DNA from: Myxococcales bacterium
GTDB taxonomy: Bacteria > Myxococcota_A > Bradymonadia > UBA7976 > UBA1532
Direction of reading: 5' to 3'
Assembly: GCA_020633555.1 (NCBI GenBank)
Contig: JACKDL010000002.1
Span: 248,001-312,000, forward strand
Length of the DNA: 64,000 nucleotides
Shown here: positions 25,741 through 41,450 of the stretch, in pieces
Layout of the letters: every line of letters starts with the position of its first letter
Position numbering within the stretch: the first letter of the stretch is position 1
Made by a program: the position numbers and the translations under genes
Notes under the pieces: model-generated
Seen by the model: only the letters and a program-made list of their open reading frames with translations
What the model was told of the DNA's origin: nothing
Databases searched by the model: none

Positions 25741-27159
25741 ATGGGCGCAGCGCGGGAAGCGGCCCCCCACGGCAGGGTGGGGGCGGAGGGGCGGGGTGCA
25801 CCCGCGGTGGACGGCAGCGGCCCGGCGGGGGCAGCGGCGCAGGGGCAGTCGGCCGAGATCAGGGCGGCGGCGATGAGGGCGCAGCTCGGCGCGGCTCCGA
25901 GCGCCCAGGCGCTGCGCAGCCAGGTCTGGGCGGGGATGGACGCGGAGGGCGAGCTCGTGGCCGAGGCCACGGTGCAAGCCATGCCGGCGCTGGGGCCGGT
26001 GCTGGGTCGCAGCCTGTTCTACCGCGAGGCGCAGGTCTTGGGGCGGGCCGGGGAGCTGGACGCCTGGGCCAGTGAGTACGCGGCGGCGCGGGTCCCGCTG
26101 CTGACCCTGGCGCGCCAGATGGGCGCGCTGCAGGTGCTGGCCGGCCGCGGCATCGACCCGGCCACGCCCCAGGCGTATCAGGCCGAGGTGGCGGCCATGG
26201 GGCAGGTGTCGGCGGCGCCCGCCGTGAGCGAGGCGCGGGCGGCCATCAGCCCCGAGGGCACGGCGGGCGCGCTCGATGGCTGGCTGGCGGCGCGGCAGGC
26301 GACGGCGGCCGCCCACGCGGGCCTCCGGGCGGCGGCCGAGGCGGCCCACGCCGAGGCGGCGCGCGGTGAGGCGCAGGCGATGGCCGGCGAGCTGGCGGCG
26401 CTGGCGCCGGGCCGGTCGCCGGTGTCCGTCGCGCAGGGGGTGCTGGCGCTGATCAAGGAGATCCAGGGGCTGGTCAAGGCCCTGCCCGAGACCCCGCTGG
26501 CCAAGGCCGAGGCGGGCCTGAGCCTGCTGAGCAAGGTGACCCAGCTGGTGCCGATCGAGGACGCGCACGCCGAGCAGCGGCGGGCCCTGAAGGCGCGCAT
26601 CGGCGCGCTGGAGGCCAAGGCGCGGGCCCACGGGCAGACCGCGGCCCAGCAGCGGCTGGTGGAGGCCGCCCGGGCCTACGACGCGGCCGCGCTGCGGCTG
26701 CGGGCCGAGGGGGCGCGGGTGGTGGCGCTGCACGCGGCCCGCCGACGCCAGCTCGGCAACCTGGGGCTGGCCATCGACGAGCAGCGGTCGCCCGGCGCGG
26801 ACCCGCCCGTGGCGGCGCCCGGCCCCGACGCCAGTGACCGCGCGACGGCGCTGCTGACCGCAGCGGCGGCGCTGGAGGTGGCCCAGCAGGCCGCCGAGGC
26901 GGCGCTGCAGCTGCTGTCGGAGCTGTCGGGCCCCGAGCTGGTTTGGGCGCTGAGGTCGGTGGCCGACACCATGGCTCGATCACCCGCCGGGGGCCTCCAT
27001 CCCTTGCTGTTCGTCACCGAGCACGGGCCCAGCCGCGTGGTCCAGGAGGCGGCGGACGCCCACCTGTGGGCCGAGCGGGCGCTCACCGAACACACGCCGG
27101 CGTTGGCCGCGCAGGCCGCTGCGTGGCAGCGGCTGGTGGGGCCCCTGACCGGTCGCTGA
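25741..27159 (+). CDS. Ala-rich helical protein of unknown function
   Basis: A 472-residue soluble protein that is over a quarter alanine and almost entirely helical. Long heptad-like stretches (for example EQRRALKARIGALEAKARAH) suggest coiled coils at about 200-340. No signal peptide, membrane helix or catalytic motif is visible. The start at ATG 25741 has AGAGGA upstream; the frame is open to an earlier ATG at 25705 without a ribosome-binding site. The next genes on the same strand are also uncharacterised. A structural or scaffold role is possible, but nothing in the sequence specifies one. Confidence 0.6.
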   Translation: MGAAREAAPHGRVGAEGRGAPAVDGSGPAGAAAQGQSAEIRAAAMRAQLGAAPSAQALRSQVWAGMDAEGELVAEATVQAMPALGPVLGRSLFYREAQVLGRAGELDAWASEYAAARVPLLTLARQMGALQVLAGRGIDPATPQAYQAEVAAMGQVSAAPAVSEARAAISPEGTAGALDGWLAARQATAAAHAGLRAAAEAAHAEAARGEAQAMAGELAALAPGRSPVSVAQGVLALIKEIQGLVKALPETPLAKAEAGLSLLSKVTQLVPIEDAHAEQRRALKARIGALEAKARAHGQTAAQQRLVEAARAYDAAALRLRAEGARVVALHAARRRQLGNLGLAIDEQRSPGADPPVAAPGPDASDRATALLTAAAALEVAQQAAEAALQLLSELSGPELVWALRSVADTMARSPAGGLHPLLFVTEHGPSRVVQEAADAHLWAERALTEHTPALAAQAAAWQRLVGPLTGR

Positions 27160-27259
27160 CGCTGCCCAAGGCTGAATCCACGCGGTCTTGGCCGCAGGCG
27201 CCCCGCGGGGCGCGCAACCCACGGTGGCCCAGCCGGCCGCCACACACGCTGGAGGTCGT

Positions 27260-27502
27260 ATGTTCCCCGTGATCCTTGCGCTGCTGTTGCTGTTGGGCGT
27301 CGCCGTCCCGCTCTTCCGGGGCATCATCCGCGACAACACACCCCGCGGCGGTTGGCTGGCGTCCTGGGTGCGCGCCTCGCGGCGCGGCCGACGCCACGAG
27401 CGCGAGCTTCTGTACAAGCAGTGGGCGGACGAGGACGACGCCATCGCCAGGCTGGAGGTGTGGCTGGATCGCGACCTGGATGACGACGGGCGGATCGGGT
27501 AG
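27260..27502 (+). CDS. Small single-pass membrane protein
   Basis: An 80-residue protein beginning with a hydrophobic helix (MFPVILALLLLLGVAVPLF). A basic stretch (RASRRGRRHERE) and an acidic end (LDRDLDDDGRIG, which resembles a calcium-binding loop) follow. GGAGG at 27251-27255 supports ATG 27260. Topology should be N-out with a cytoplasmic tail, from the positive-inside rule. No family is recognised. Confidence 0.6.
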   Translation: MFPVILALLLLLGVAVPLFRGIIRDNTPRGGWLASWVRASRRGRRHERELLYKQWADEDDAIARLEVWLDRDLDDDGRIG

Positions 27503-27587
27503 CGCCGCGCGCTCGACCGTCGAAGAACCGCGGCGCCCCGTGGCGCGTCCCTTTACGGTGGCCCCTTGGCCCTGGGAAGCTCGCGCC

Positions 27588-28805
27588 ATGACCGACACGC
27601 CGAAGCCGCCCGCCCGGCGGCGCCGCCGCCGACGGCGGGGGGGGCCTGGGCCCACCGAGGATGGGGACACGCTGGAGGCCCGCGCGGCGAAGGCGCTGGC
27701 CGAGCTGGCGGCGGTGGCCCGCGAGGTGGCGCAGCGGCACGGGGCGCCCACGCCGGCGCGGCTGAGCGTGGAGCTGCCCCTGGGCGAGCGGCCCGGGGGC
27801 GTGGCCTTCGTGGACGCCGCCCGCGCGGCGGCCGAGGCGGCGCGGCCCGACGATGCGGTGTGGCGGCCGGGGCACGTGTACTGCTTCCAGTGCAGCTCGC
27901 CCGACTGCCGTCACGCGAAACCCGATGATCCACAAGCGCTTTTCGTTGGGTATGCCCCCACCGGCAAGCCCCAGTGGCTGGGGTTCGTGCAGGCCTGCGT
28001 GGACCGGCGGGTGGACGGCGTGCAGCGGCTGTATCACCGGCCGCCGGGGGTGGTGGGGCTGCTGGAGACCACGGCGCTGACCGCCGAGTTGCTGCCGGGC
28101 TTCGGCCACGGCGGCGGGGCCTACCGGGTGCTGGGGCAGGCGGCGGTGGGGCTGGTGCCGGCGGATCTCACCGGGCGCAGCGGCGAGCGGGTGGCGCTGG
28201 CGCTGCAGGTGGTGGAGACGCGGCGGCCGGGCACGCCGGTGCAACTCCGGCTGAACATCCTGGGGCTGGCCAGCGAGGCGGTGATCGCGGCGGCGGCGGA
28301 CGGCGCGCCCCACGGGCCGCCCGAGCGCCTGCGACGGCTCATCGAGAAGGCGCGGCGGCAGCTCGGGGCCATCACCCGGCGGGCGGTGACCGCCGAGGCC
28401 CGCCGCGAGGCCTACGCCGTGGATCAGGCAGTGCAGTCGCTGTTGGGCGGGCTGCGGGGCGATCTGGTGCGGGTGTTCGACGCCGACGGCCGGCGCACCC
28501 GCCACGCCGAGGATCGCCGCCGCGAGGGCGAGCGACCCACCAGCAACGTGTGGCGTGACGCGCGGCAGGCGGGCGACGACCGGGTGTTCCACGACGCCCA
28601 CCGCGAGACGCTGGTGGTGGTGGGGCCCAAGGGGCGCGCCCATGTGTTCACCGCCGAGGCCCGCCACGTGACCAGCATGCGGCTGGAGCCCGGCGAGCTG
28701 GAGCGGCGGCTGGCGAAGCGGCGCTGGCGGCTGGCCCACCCTGAGGAGGTGCGGGTGTTCCGCCAGCACCTGGCCGCAAGCGCCGATGCGCGGGAGGCAG
28801 GATGA
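27588..28805 (+). CDS. Uncharacterised protein with polyarginine start and Cys cluster
   Basis: A 405-residue soluble protein. It begins MTDTPKPPA followed by eight Arg in a row, a nucleic-acid-binding look. A Cys cluster CFQCSSPDCRHA near residue 105 could bind zinc. The C-terminal half is Arg-rich with several helical segments. The stop overlaps the ATG of the next gene (ATGA at 28802-28805). I recognise no family. DNA or RNA binding is a guess from composition only. Confidence 0.6.
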   Translation: MTDTPKPPARRRRRRRRGGPGPTEDGDTLEARAAKALAELAAVAREVAQRHGAPTPARLSVELPLGERPGGVAFVDAARAAAEAARPDDAVWRPGHVYCFQCSSPDCRHAKPDDPQALFVGYAPTGKPQWLGFVQACVDRRVDGVQRLYHRPPGVVGLLETTALTAELLPGFGHGGGAYRVLGQAAVGLVPADLTGRSGERVALALQVVETRRPGTPVQLRLNILGLASEAVIAAAADGAPHGPPERLRRLIEKARRQLGAITRRAVTAEARREAYAVDQAVQSLLGGLRGDLVRVFDADGRRTRHAEDRRREGERPTSNVWRDARQAGDDRVFHDAHRETLVVVGPKGRAHVFTAEARHVTSMRLEPGELERRLAKRRWRLAHPEEVRVFRQHLAASADAREAG

Positions 28806-29737
28806 ACCGGAGCAAGGTGACCGTGCTGACCGGGGCCGTGGCGCTGCTGGGCGCGGCGGTGCTGCTCGTCACCCACCCGTGGTCGCCCGCGCTGCCCGAG
28901 GGGGTGCCGGCCTTCCGGGCCCCGGCGCTGGACGAGGTGTCGGGCATGGTGGGATCGCGGCGCCACCCCGGCGTGTTCTGGGTCCACAACGACTCGGGTG
29001 ACGGGCCGCGGATCTTCGCGGTGGACGCCACGGGGCACCTTCTGGGCGAGTGGCGGGTGCGGGGCGCCGACGCCGAGGACTGGGAGGACATCGCCCTGGA
29101 TGACGCCGGCCACCTGTGGATCGGTGACATGGGCAACAACCGCAACCGGCGCCGCGACCTGACGCTGTATCGGGTGCCCGAGCCCGAACCCACGGCCGGC
29201 GGGGGCGAGGTGGAGGTGGATGGCACCGTGCGGTTCCACTACGCCGAGCAGCGTGAGTTTCCGCCCGAGCGCCCCGACTTCGACGCCGAGGCGCTGTTCT
29301 GGGCGCCGCACCCCCACACCGGGCAGGGCACGCTGTATCTGTTGACCAAGCACCGCAGCGGTGATCTGGCTACTGATCTGTACCGCTTCGATGATCTGTC
29401 CGGGGCCGACGTGGTGGCCCCCGTCCGGGTGGGCAGCGTGACGGTGGGGGGCGATCCCGAGCACTTCGGCGGCATGGTCACCGCCGCCGACGCCAGCGCC
29501 GACGGCACGCGCTTGGCGGTGCTGACCTACCACGCGTTGTTCCTGTTCGAGCGCCCCGGGCCGCTGGATGACGGCTACCTGCTGAAGTTGCACGCCCGGG
29601 TGGAGCTGGACCAGCGGCAGTTTCAGCAGTGCGAGGCGGTGGCCTGGGATGGGCCCGACCTGCTGATCGCCAACGAACAGCGGCGCATCTGGCGGGTGCC
29701 CCGGGCGTGGGAGGCGCCGCCCGAGCGACTGCCATAG
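28802..29737 (+). CDS. Exported or membrane-anchored beta-propeller-like protein
   Basis: A 311-residue protein with an N-terminal hydrophobic segment (VTVLTGAVALLGAAVLLV) acting as a signal or anchor. The mature part has the motifs EVSGMVGSRRHPGVFWVHND, DWEDIALDD and WIGDMGNNRNRR. These occur in a family of secreted propeller-fold proteins of unknown substrate. It is translationally coupled to the upstream polyarginine protein. A role outside the cytoplasmic membrane is likely, but the ligand is unknown. Confidence 0.68.
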   Translation: MNRSKVTVLTGAVALLGAAVLLVTHPWSPALPEGVPAFRAPALDEVSGMVGSRRHPGVFWVHNDSGDGPRIFAVDATGHLLGEWRVRGADAEDWEDIALDDAGHLWIGDMGNNRNRRRDLTLYRVPEPEPTAGGGEVEVDGTVRFHYAEQREFPPERPDFDAEALFWAPHPHTGQGTLYLLTKHRSGDLATDLYRFDDLSGADVVAPVRVGSVTVGGDPEHFGGMVTAADASADGTRLAVLTYHALFLFERPGPLDDGYLLKLHARVELDQRQFQQCEAVAWDGPDLLIANEQRRIWRVPRAWEAPPERLP

Positions 29738-29753
29738 CCAGGGGGCAGGCGGA

Positions 29754-30767
29754 TCAGGCGACCAGGCAGGCCCGCAGGCTGGCCTCGACGGCCGCCCAGT
29801 CGGGGCCGGGCCGGGGCACCAGCAGCTCCACCCGTGAGTCGCGGCGCCACTGCACACCTTCCCAGCGGATCTGCCGCGCGGTGGCGTTCACCGCCCACCA
29901 GCCGCGGTCGGTGTGGAACACGCCCTTCAGCCGATCCACCTGCAGCGCGGGCGCCTGCGCCTGTACCCACGCTTCGAGCGCGGCGAAGTCGAAGACCAGC
30001 TCCGGGGGGAAGGCCCAGCCCTGGCCCACCACGTCGGCGTGGGCCACCGGGCGCCTCGCGGCCGCCACGGCCACGCGGTCCAGGATCAGCCCGGGCTGGT
30101 CGTCGTCGCGGTAGCCGATGATCTTCAGGTCGTGCACCGGCTCGGGGCGGGCCCGGGCCGGCAGGTCCAGCAGGGCCAGATCCAGGGCGCCGTGGTCGAC
30201 GGTGCCCACGTGGATCTTGGGCGGGAACAGGGCCGCCGCCTCGCGCAGGAAGGTCTGGGTCTGTTCGGCCGGGGCCAGATCGGCCCGGCTGGCCAGCAGC
30301 ACGTCGGCCACTTCGATCTGGTCGAGCCATGGGTCGTGCTCGCGGTGGCGGGGGCTGTGCCAGTGGGCGGGATCCACCAGGGTGATCACCGGTCCCAGGG
30401 CGGTGGTGGCGGCGAAGCCGGGGCTGCGGAACAGGTCCACCACAGTGGCTGGGCTGGCCAGCCCGGTGGGCTCGATGAACAGGCGGTGGGGGCGGTGATC
30501 CCGCAGCAGCCGCAGGGCCGCCTGGCGCAGCATCAGGCCGCCCGTGCAGCAGATGCAGCCGTTGGGCAGCTCCTTGACGGCCACGCCGTCCTCGCCCGCG
30601 TCCAGCAGGGCGCCGTCGATGCCGATCTCGCCGAACTCATTGACCAAAACGGCCCAGCGCTCATCGGCGGGGCGGCGGTCGAGCACGTGGCGCAGGGTGG
30701 TGGTCTTGCCCACGCCCAGGAAGCCGCAGATCAGGTGGACCCGGGTGGGGGAGGGCTCGGTCACCAT
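29754..30767 (-). CDS. CobW/COG0523-family G3E GTPase (metal chaperone-like)
   Basis: A 337-residue GTPase. The P-loop is GFLGVGKTT, the metal-binding CxCC motif is GCICC at about residue 70, and the switch region contains EPTGLASP. The C-terminal CobW domain ends around FHTDRGWWAVN. Members load zinc or other metals into target proteins. The start ATG overlaps the upstream DTW gene's stop (TGATG around 30765-30769), so the two are coupled. A link between metal supply and a zinc-binding tRNA modification enzyme is plausible because that enzyme has four conserved Cys. Confidence 0.88.
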   Translation of the reverse strand: MVTEPSPTRVHLICGFLGVGKTTTLRHVLDRRPADERWAVLVNEFGEIGIDGALLDAGEDGVAVKELPNGCICCTGGLMLRQAALRLLRDHRPHRLFIEPTGLASPATVVDLFRSPGFAATTALGPVITLVDPAHWHSPRHREHDPWLDQIEVADVLLASRADLAPAEQTQTFLREAAALFPPKIHVGTVDHGALDLALLDLPARARPEPVHDLKIIGYRDDDQPGLILDRVAVAAARRPVAHADVVGQGWAFPPELVFDFAALEAWVQAQAPALQVDRLKGVFHTDRGWWAVNATARQIRWEGVQWRRDSRVELLVPRPGPDWAAVEASLRACLVA

Positions 30768-31402
30768 CACCAATCCTTCCGCGGGATGCCCCCGGTGACG
30801 TCGGCCTCGGGCAGGGTGCCGCGGCTCCACAGCGTGCGCTCGACGAACACCGCCAGGGTGCGCTCCAGCAGGGCCTGGGGCGCGGGACCGTCCAGTACGC
30901 CCACGGCCCGGGCGATGGCCTCGAGCGTGCTGATGCGGGCGGGGTCGGGGTGCCTGCGCAGGCGGTAGCTGCTGGGGGCGCCCAGGGGCAGGCGAACCCG
31001 GGGCAGGTCGGCCAGCGCCGGCTCGCGCTTGCAGGTCCTCACGGTCTGCCGCCAGTTGCCGTCGGGCACCACCAGCGTCACGGGCCGGGGATCGGCCGCC
31101 GCCCAGTGGGCGTCCAGGACCGGCGCGTCGGGATCGGGGTACAGCAGCACCGCCCGCCGCGTGGAATCGGCCAGGTCCCGCAGGTCCAACGGCTGCTCGC
31201 GATCGGCCCTCAGTCGCACCTGGGCGTCCGCCAGGCACAGGGGGGCCAGGCGGCCGGTGTTGCTCTGCTTCTGGGCCTCTTTGAAGTGCATGACCACCAC
31301 CACCCGGGTGCGGGTGGGCAGCGGCTGCACCGTGTCGCACAGGCAGATGGGCGTGTGCAGGGCACAGCGGGGACAGCGGGGGACGGCGCGGGCGCGGTTC
31401 AT
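30767..31402 (-). CDS. DTW-domain tRNA-uridine aminocarboxypropyltransferase (TapT-like)
   Basis: A 211-residue protein. The N-terminal zinc-binding Cys cluster reads CPRCALHTPICLC, and the DTW motif appears as VPDGNWRQ with Asn in place of the usual Thr. RLPLGAPSSYRLRRHPDPARISTLEA is in part the family run SSYRLRRHP followed by STLEA. The family adds the acp group to uridine-47 of tRNA using SAM. I chose ATG 31402 because the upstream extension is low-complexity Pro/Ala-rich. The stop overlaps the start of the downstream GTPase gene. Confidence 0.82.
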   Translation of the reverse strand: MNRARAVPRCPRCALHTPICLCDTVQPLPTRTRVVVVMHFKEAQKQSNTGRLAPLCLADAQVRLRADREQPLDLRDLADSTRRAVLLYPDPDAPVLDAHWAAADPRPVTLVVPDGNWRQTVRTCKREPALADLPRVRLPLGAPSSYRLRRHPDPARISTLEAIARAVGVLDGPAPQALLERTLAVFVERTLWSRGTLPEADVTGGIPRKDW

Positions 31403-31567
31403 GGCCGCGCAAGGTGGCGGAAGCGACGCGCTCGGGGCAAGGGCAGCGGCTCGGGCAGGGGGAGGCAGCGCGCCTGACGGGCGGGGCCGCGCGCTGAAAC
31501 GCACCCACCATGGGGTTTTGTTCGGTTTGATGGACTTCAATGGGTAGTTCTGCGAGCGTCCAGGCCG

Positions 31568-31599
31568 CGTGTGATCGCTGCGAATTCACACGTTTTTTT
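31568..31599 (+). promoter_or_regulatory. Hairpin followed by seven T upstream of the giant surface gene
   Basis: CGTGTGA at 31568-31574 pairs exactly with TCACACG at 31586-31592 across an 11-base loop, and seven T follow at 31593-31599. On the plus strand this is shaped like an intrinsic terminator, yet no plus-strand gene lies upstream and the giant gene starts 29 bases later. It could therefore be an attenuator, an insulator against read-through from antisense, or a protein-binding inverted repeat. Confidence 0.55.
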
Positions 31600-31603
31600 G
31601 GTG

Positions 31604-31615
31604 AACCTGCAGGTT
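31604..31615. promoter_or_regulatory. Perfect 12-bp palindrome before the giant gene
   Basis: AACCTGCAGGTT is a perfect palindrome lying 14 bases before ATG 31629, just ahead of the purine-rich CAGGGGG ribosome-binding site. Together with the T-tract hairpin upstream it makes this leader unusually AT-rich for the window. It may be an operator or a translational control structure. No factor can be named. Confidence 0.4.
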
Positions 31616-31628
31616 TTCAGGGGGACTG

Positions 31629-39641
<8,013 letters not shown>

Positions 39642-39662
39642 CGGTCGCCCTGACCGCCGATC

Positions 39663-39689
39663 GGCGGGCCGCCACCCGGGCGGTCCGCC
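39663..39689 (+). terminator. Strong GC hairpin after the giant gene
   Basis: GGCGGGCCGCC (39663-39673) pairs with GGCGGTCCGCC (39679-39689) around a five-base loop, with one G-T pair. It begins 21 bases after the stop at 39641. No T-run follows, so it is a hairpin of the factor-dependent or GC-rich type. Confidence 0.5.
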
Positions 39690-39737
39690 CTGGCCTTCGC
39701 CTTCCACCCGCCCAGCCTGATCAGCGGCCCGCGCGCC

Positions 39738-39766
39738 TTGTCGCGTCCGGGGGCTTTCCCTACCTT
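39738..39766 (+). promoter_or_regulatory. Sigma-70-type promoter for the DUF1592 operon
   Basis: TTGTCG at 39738-39743 and TACCTT at 39761-39766 are separated by 17 bases, a standard -35/-10 arrangement. Transcription would start near 39773, giving a leader of about 28 bases before ATG 39801. This is sequence inspection only. Confidence 0.45.
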
Positions 39767-39800
39767 GGTCGGGTCCCTGTCCATGCTGAGGTCGTGGCCG

Positions 39801-41450
39801 ATGATGCGCCTGGCGCTGACGTTCGCCCTGCTCGCCGCCGGCGCGCTGGCGGCCTGCGAAGAGGGCCCTCCGCCCGAATCGGGATCCCCGGCGGGTGGCG
39901 CGGGGCCCCAGGCCGAGCCCCCGCCGCCCTTCGCCCCGTCACCGGCTGCGCTCACGCGCCTGACCCGGGCCCAGTACGGCAACCTGGTGCGTGATCTGTT
40001 CGGTCCGCAGGTGGTGGTGCCGGCGCGGCTGGAGCCCGACGTGCAGCAGGCGGGTTTCTCGTCGGTGGGGGCGGCCCGGACGGCCATCTCGCCCCGGGGT
40101 GTGGAGCAGTACGAGGCGGCGGCCTTCGACGTGGCCGAGCAGGCGCTGACGCCCGAGCAGCGGGGCTGGCTGCCCTGCACGCCCTCGGGCGCCGCCGATC
40201 GGGCGTGCGCCGAGCAGGTGCTGGCGCCCCTGGCCCGGCGGGCCTGGCGCCGCCCGGTGACGCCGGACGAGGTGGCCGGGCTGCTGGGGCTGTTCGACGA
40301 GGCCGCTGCGGCCCTGGGCGACTTCCACGGGGCGCTGGTCTTCCCCGTCGCGCGGGTGCTGCAGTCGCCCCACTTCCTGTTTCGCAGCGAGCTGGGCGAG
40401 CCCGACCCCGAGCGGCCCGGGCAGCGGCGCTACACCAGCCTGGAGATGGCGTCGCGCCTGGCCTTCTTCCTGTGGAATTCGGGGCCAGACGAGGCGCTGC
40501 TGGCGGCGGGCGAGGCGGGCGAGCTGCTCAGTGACGCGGGGCTGGAGGCCCAGGCGGAGCGGCTCCTGGGTGAACCGCGGGCCCAGGCGGCCCTGCGGAA
40601 CTTCTTCGTGGAGCACCTGGGCTTGAGCCGGCTGGAGGAGGCCACGAAGGATCCGACGGTGTTCGTGCACGCGAGCGCCGATCTGGCGCCGGCGGCGAAG
40701 GAGGAGACCCTGCGGCTCATCGACCACGTGGTCTTTGAGCAGGACGTCGACTTCCGCACGCTGCTGACCACGCGCACCACCTTCATCGACCGGCGCCTGG
40801 CCGCGCTGTACGGGGTGCCGGCGGGCGCGCCCGACGGGTTTGCCGAGGTGGTGCTGCCGGCTGACGGCCCCCGGGTCGGGCTGCTGGGCCACGCCAGCGT
40901 GCTGATGGCCAACGCCCACGCCACGGCCAGCTCGGCTACCCGGCGGGGGTCCTTCATCCGCAAAGCCCTGCTGTGCGACGTCATCCCGCCGCCGCCGGCG
41001 GACGTGGACACCACGCTGCCCGAGCCCGAGGAGGGGCTGCTGACCCTGCGGGAGCGCCTGGCGGAGCACGCGGCCAACCCCACCTGCGCCGGCTGCCACG
41101 CCATCATGGATCCCATCGGGCTGGGGCTGGAGCAGTTCGACGGCGTGGGCCGCTTCCGCACCACCGAGAACGGCGGCGTCATCGACCCCAGCGGCGAGCT
41201 GGACGGGGTGGCCTTCGCCGACGCGCGGGCCCTGAGTGAGGCGTTGGCCGAGAGCCCGAAGGTGGGCCCCTGCCTGGTGAAGCGGCTGTACCGCCACGCC
41301 ACGGCCCACGAGGAGACGGTGGGGGAGGCCGCCGAGATCGCGCGCCTGGCCGAGCATTTCGCCGCTCAGGACCACCGGGTGCAGGCCCTGCTGCTGGACC
41401 TGGTGCTGAGCCCGGGGTTCCGCACCGCCGCCGAGGGGGACGCCGAATGA
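39801..41450 (+). CDS. DUF1592-family lipoprotein with CxxCH motif (DUF1587/1595/1592/1588/1585 layout)
   Basis: A 549-residue lipoprotein (lipobox LAAC, Cys about residue 19 from ATG 39801). The domain order is typical of this family: DUF1587 (LTRAQYGNLVRDLFG), DUF1595 (ARRAWRRPVTPDEV), DUF1592 (EMASRLAFFLWNS), DUF1588 with a c-type-like CAGCH and IMDPIGLGLE, and DUF1585 at the end (HRVQALLLDLV). Such proteins are common in Myxococcota and Planctomycetes and are nearly always next to a DUF1552 gene, as here. No activity is established. The single CxxCH might bind haem. The stop overlaps the next ATG (ATGA at 41447-41450). Confidence 0.85.
   Translation: MMRLALTFALLAAGALAACEEGPPPESGSPAGGAGPQAEPPPPFAPSPAALTRLTRAQYGNLVRDLFGPQVVVPARLEPDVQQAGFSSVGAARTAISPRGVEQYEAAAFDVAEQALTPEQRGWLPCTPSGAADRACAEQVLAPLARRAWRRPVTPDEVAGLLGLFDEAAAALGDFHGALVFPVARVLQSPHFLFRSELGEPDPERPGQRRYTSLEMASRLAFFLWNSGPDEALLAAGEAGELLSDAGLEAQAERLLGEPRAQAALRNFFVEHLGLSRLEEATKDPTVFVHASADLAPAAKEETLRLIDHVVFEQDVDFRTLLTTRTTFIDRRLAALYGVPAGAPDGFAEVVLPADGPRVGLLGHASVLMANAHATASSATRRGSFIRKALLCDVIPPPPADVDTTLPEPEEGLLTLRERLAEHAANPTCAGCHAIMDPIGLGLEQFDGVGRFRTTENGGVIDPSGELDGVAFADARALSEALAESPKVGPCLVKRLYRHATAHEETVGEAAEIARLAEHFAAQDHRVQALLLDLVLSPGFRTAAEGDAE

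Noticed and set aside
31568..31592. Crp-type binding site before the giant gene
   Set aside because: The half sites TGTGA and TCACA are present but 11 bases apart instead of 6, so I list the structure only as a hairpin.
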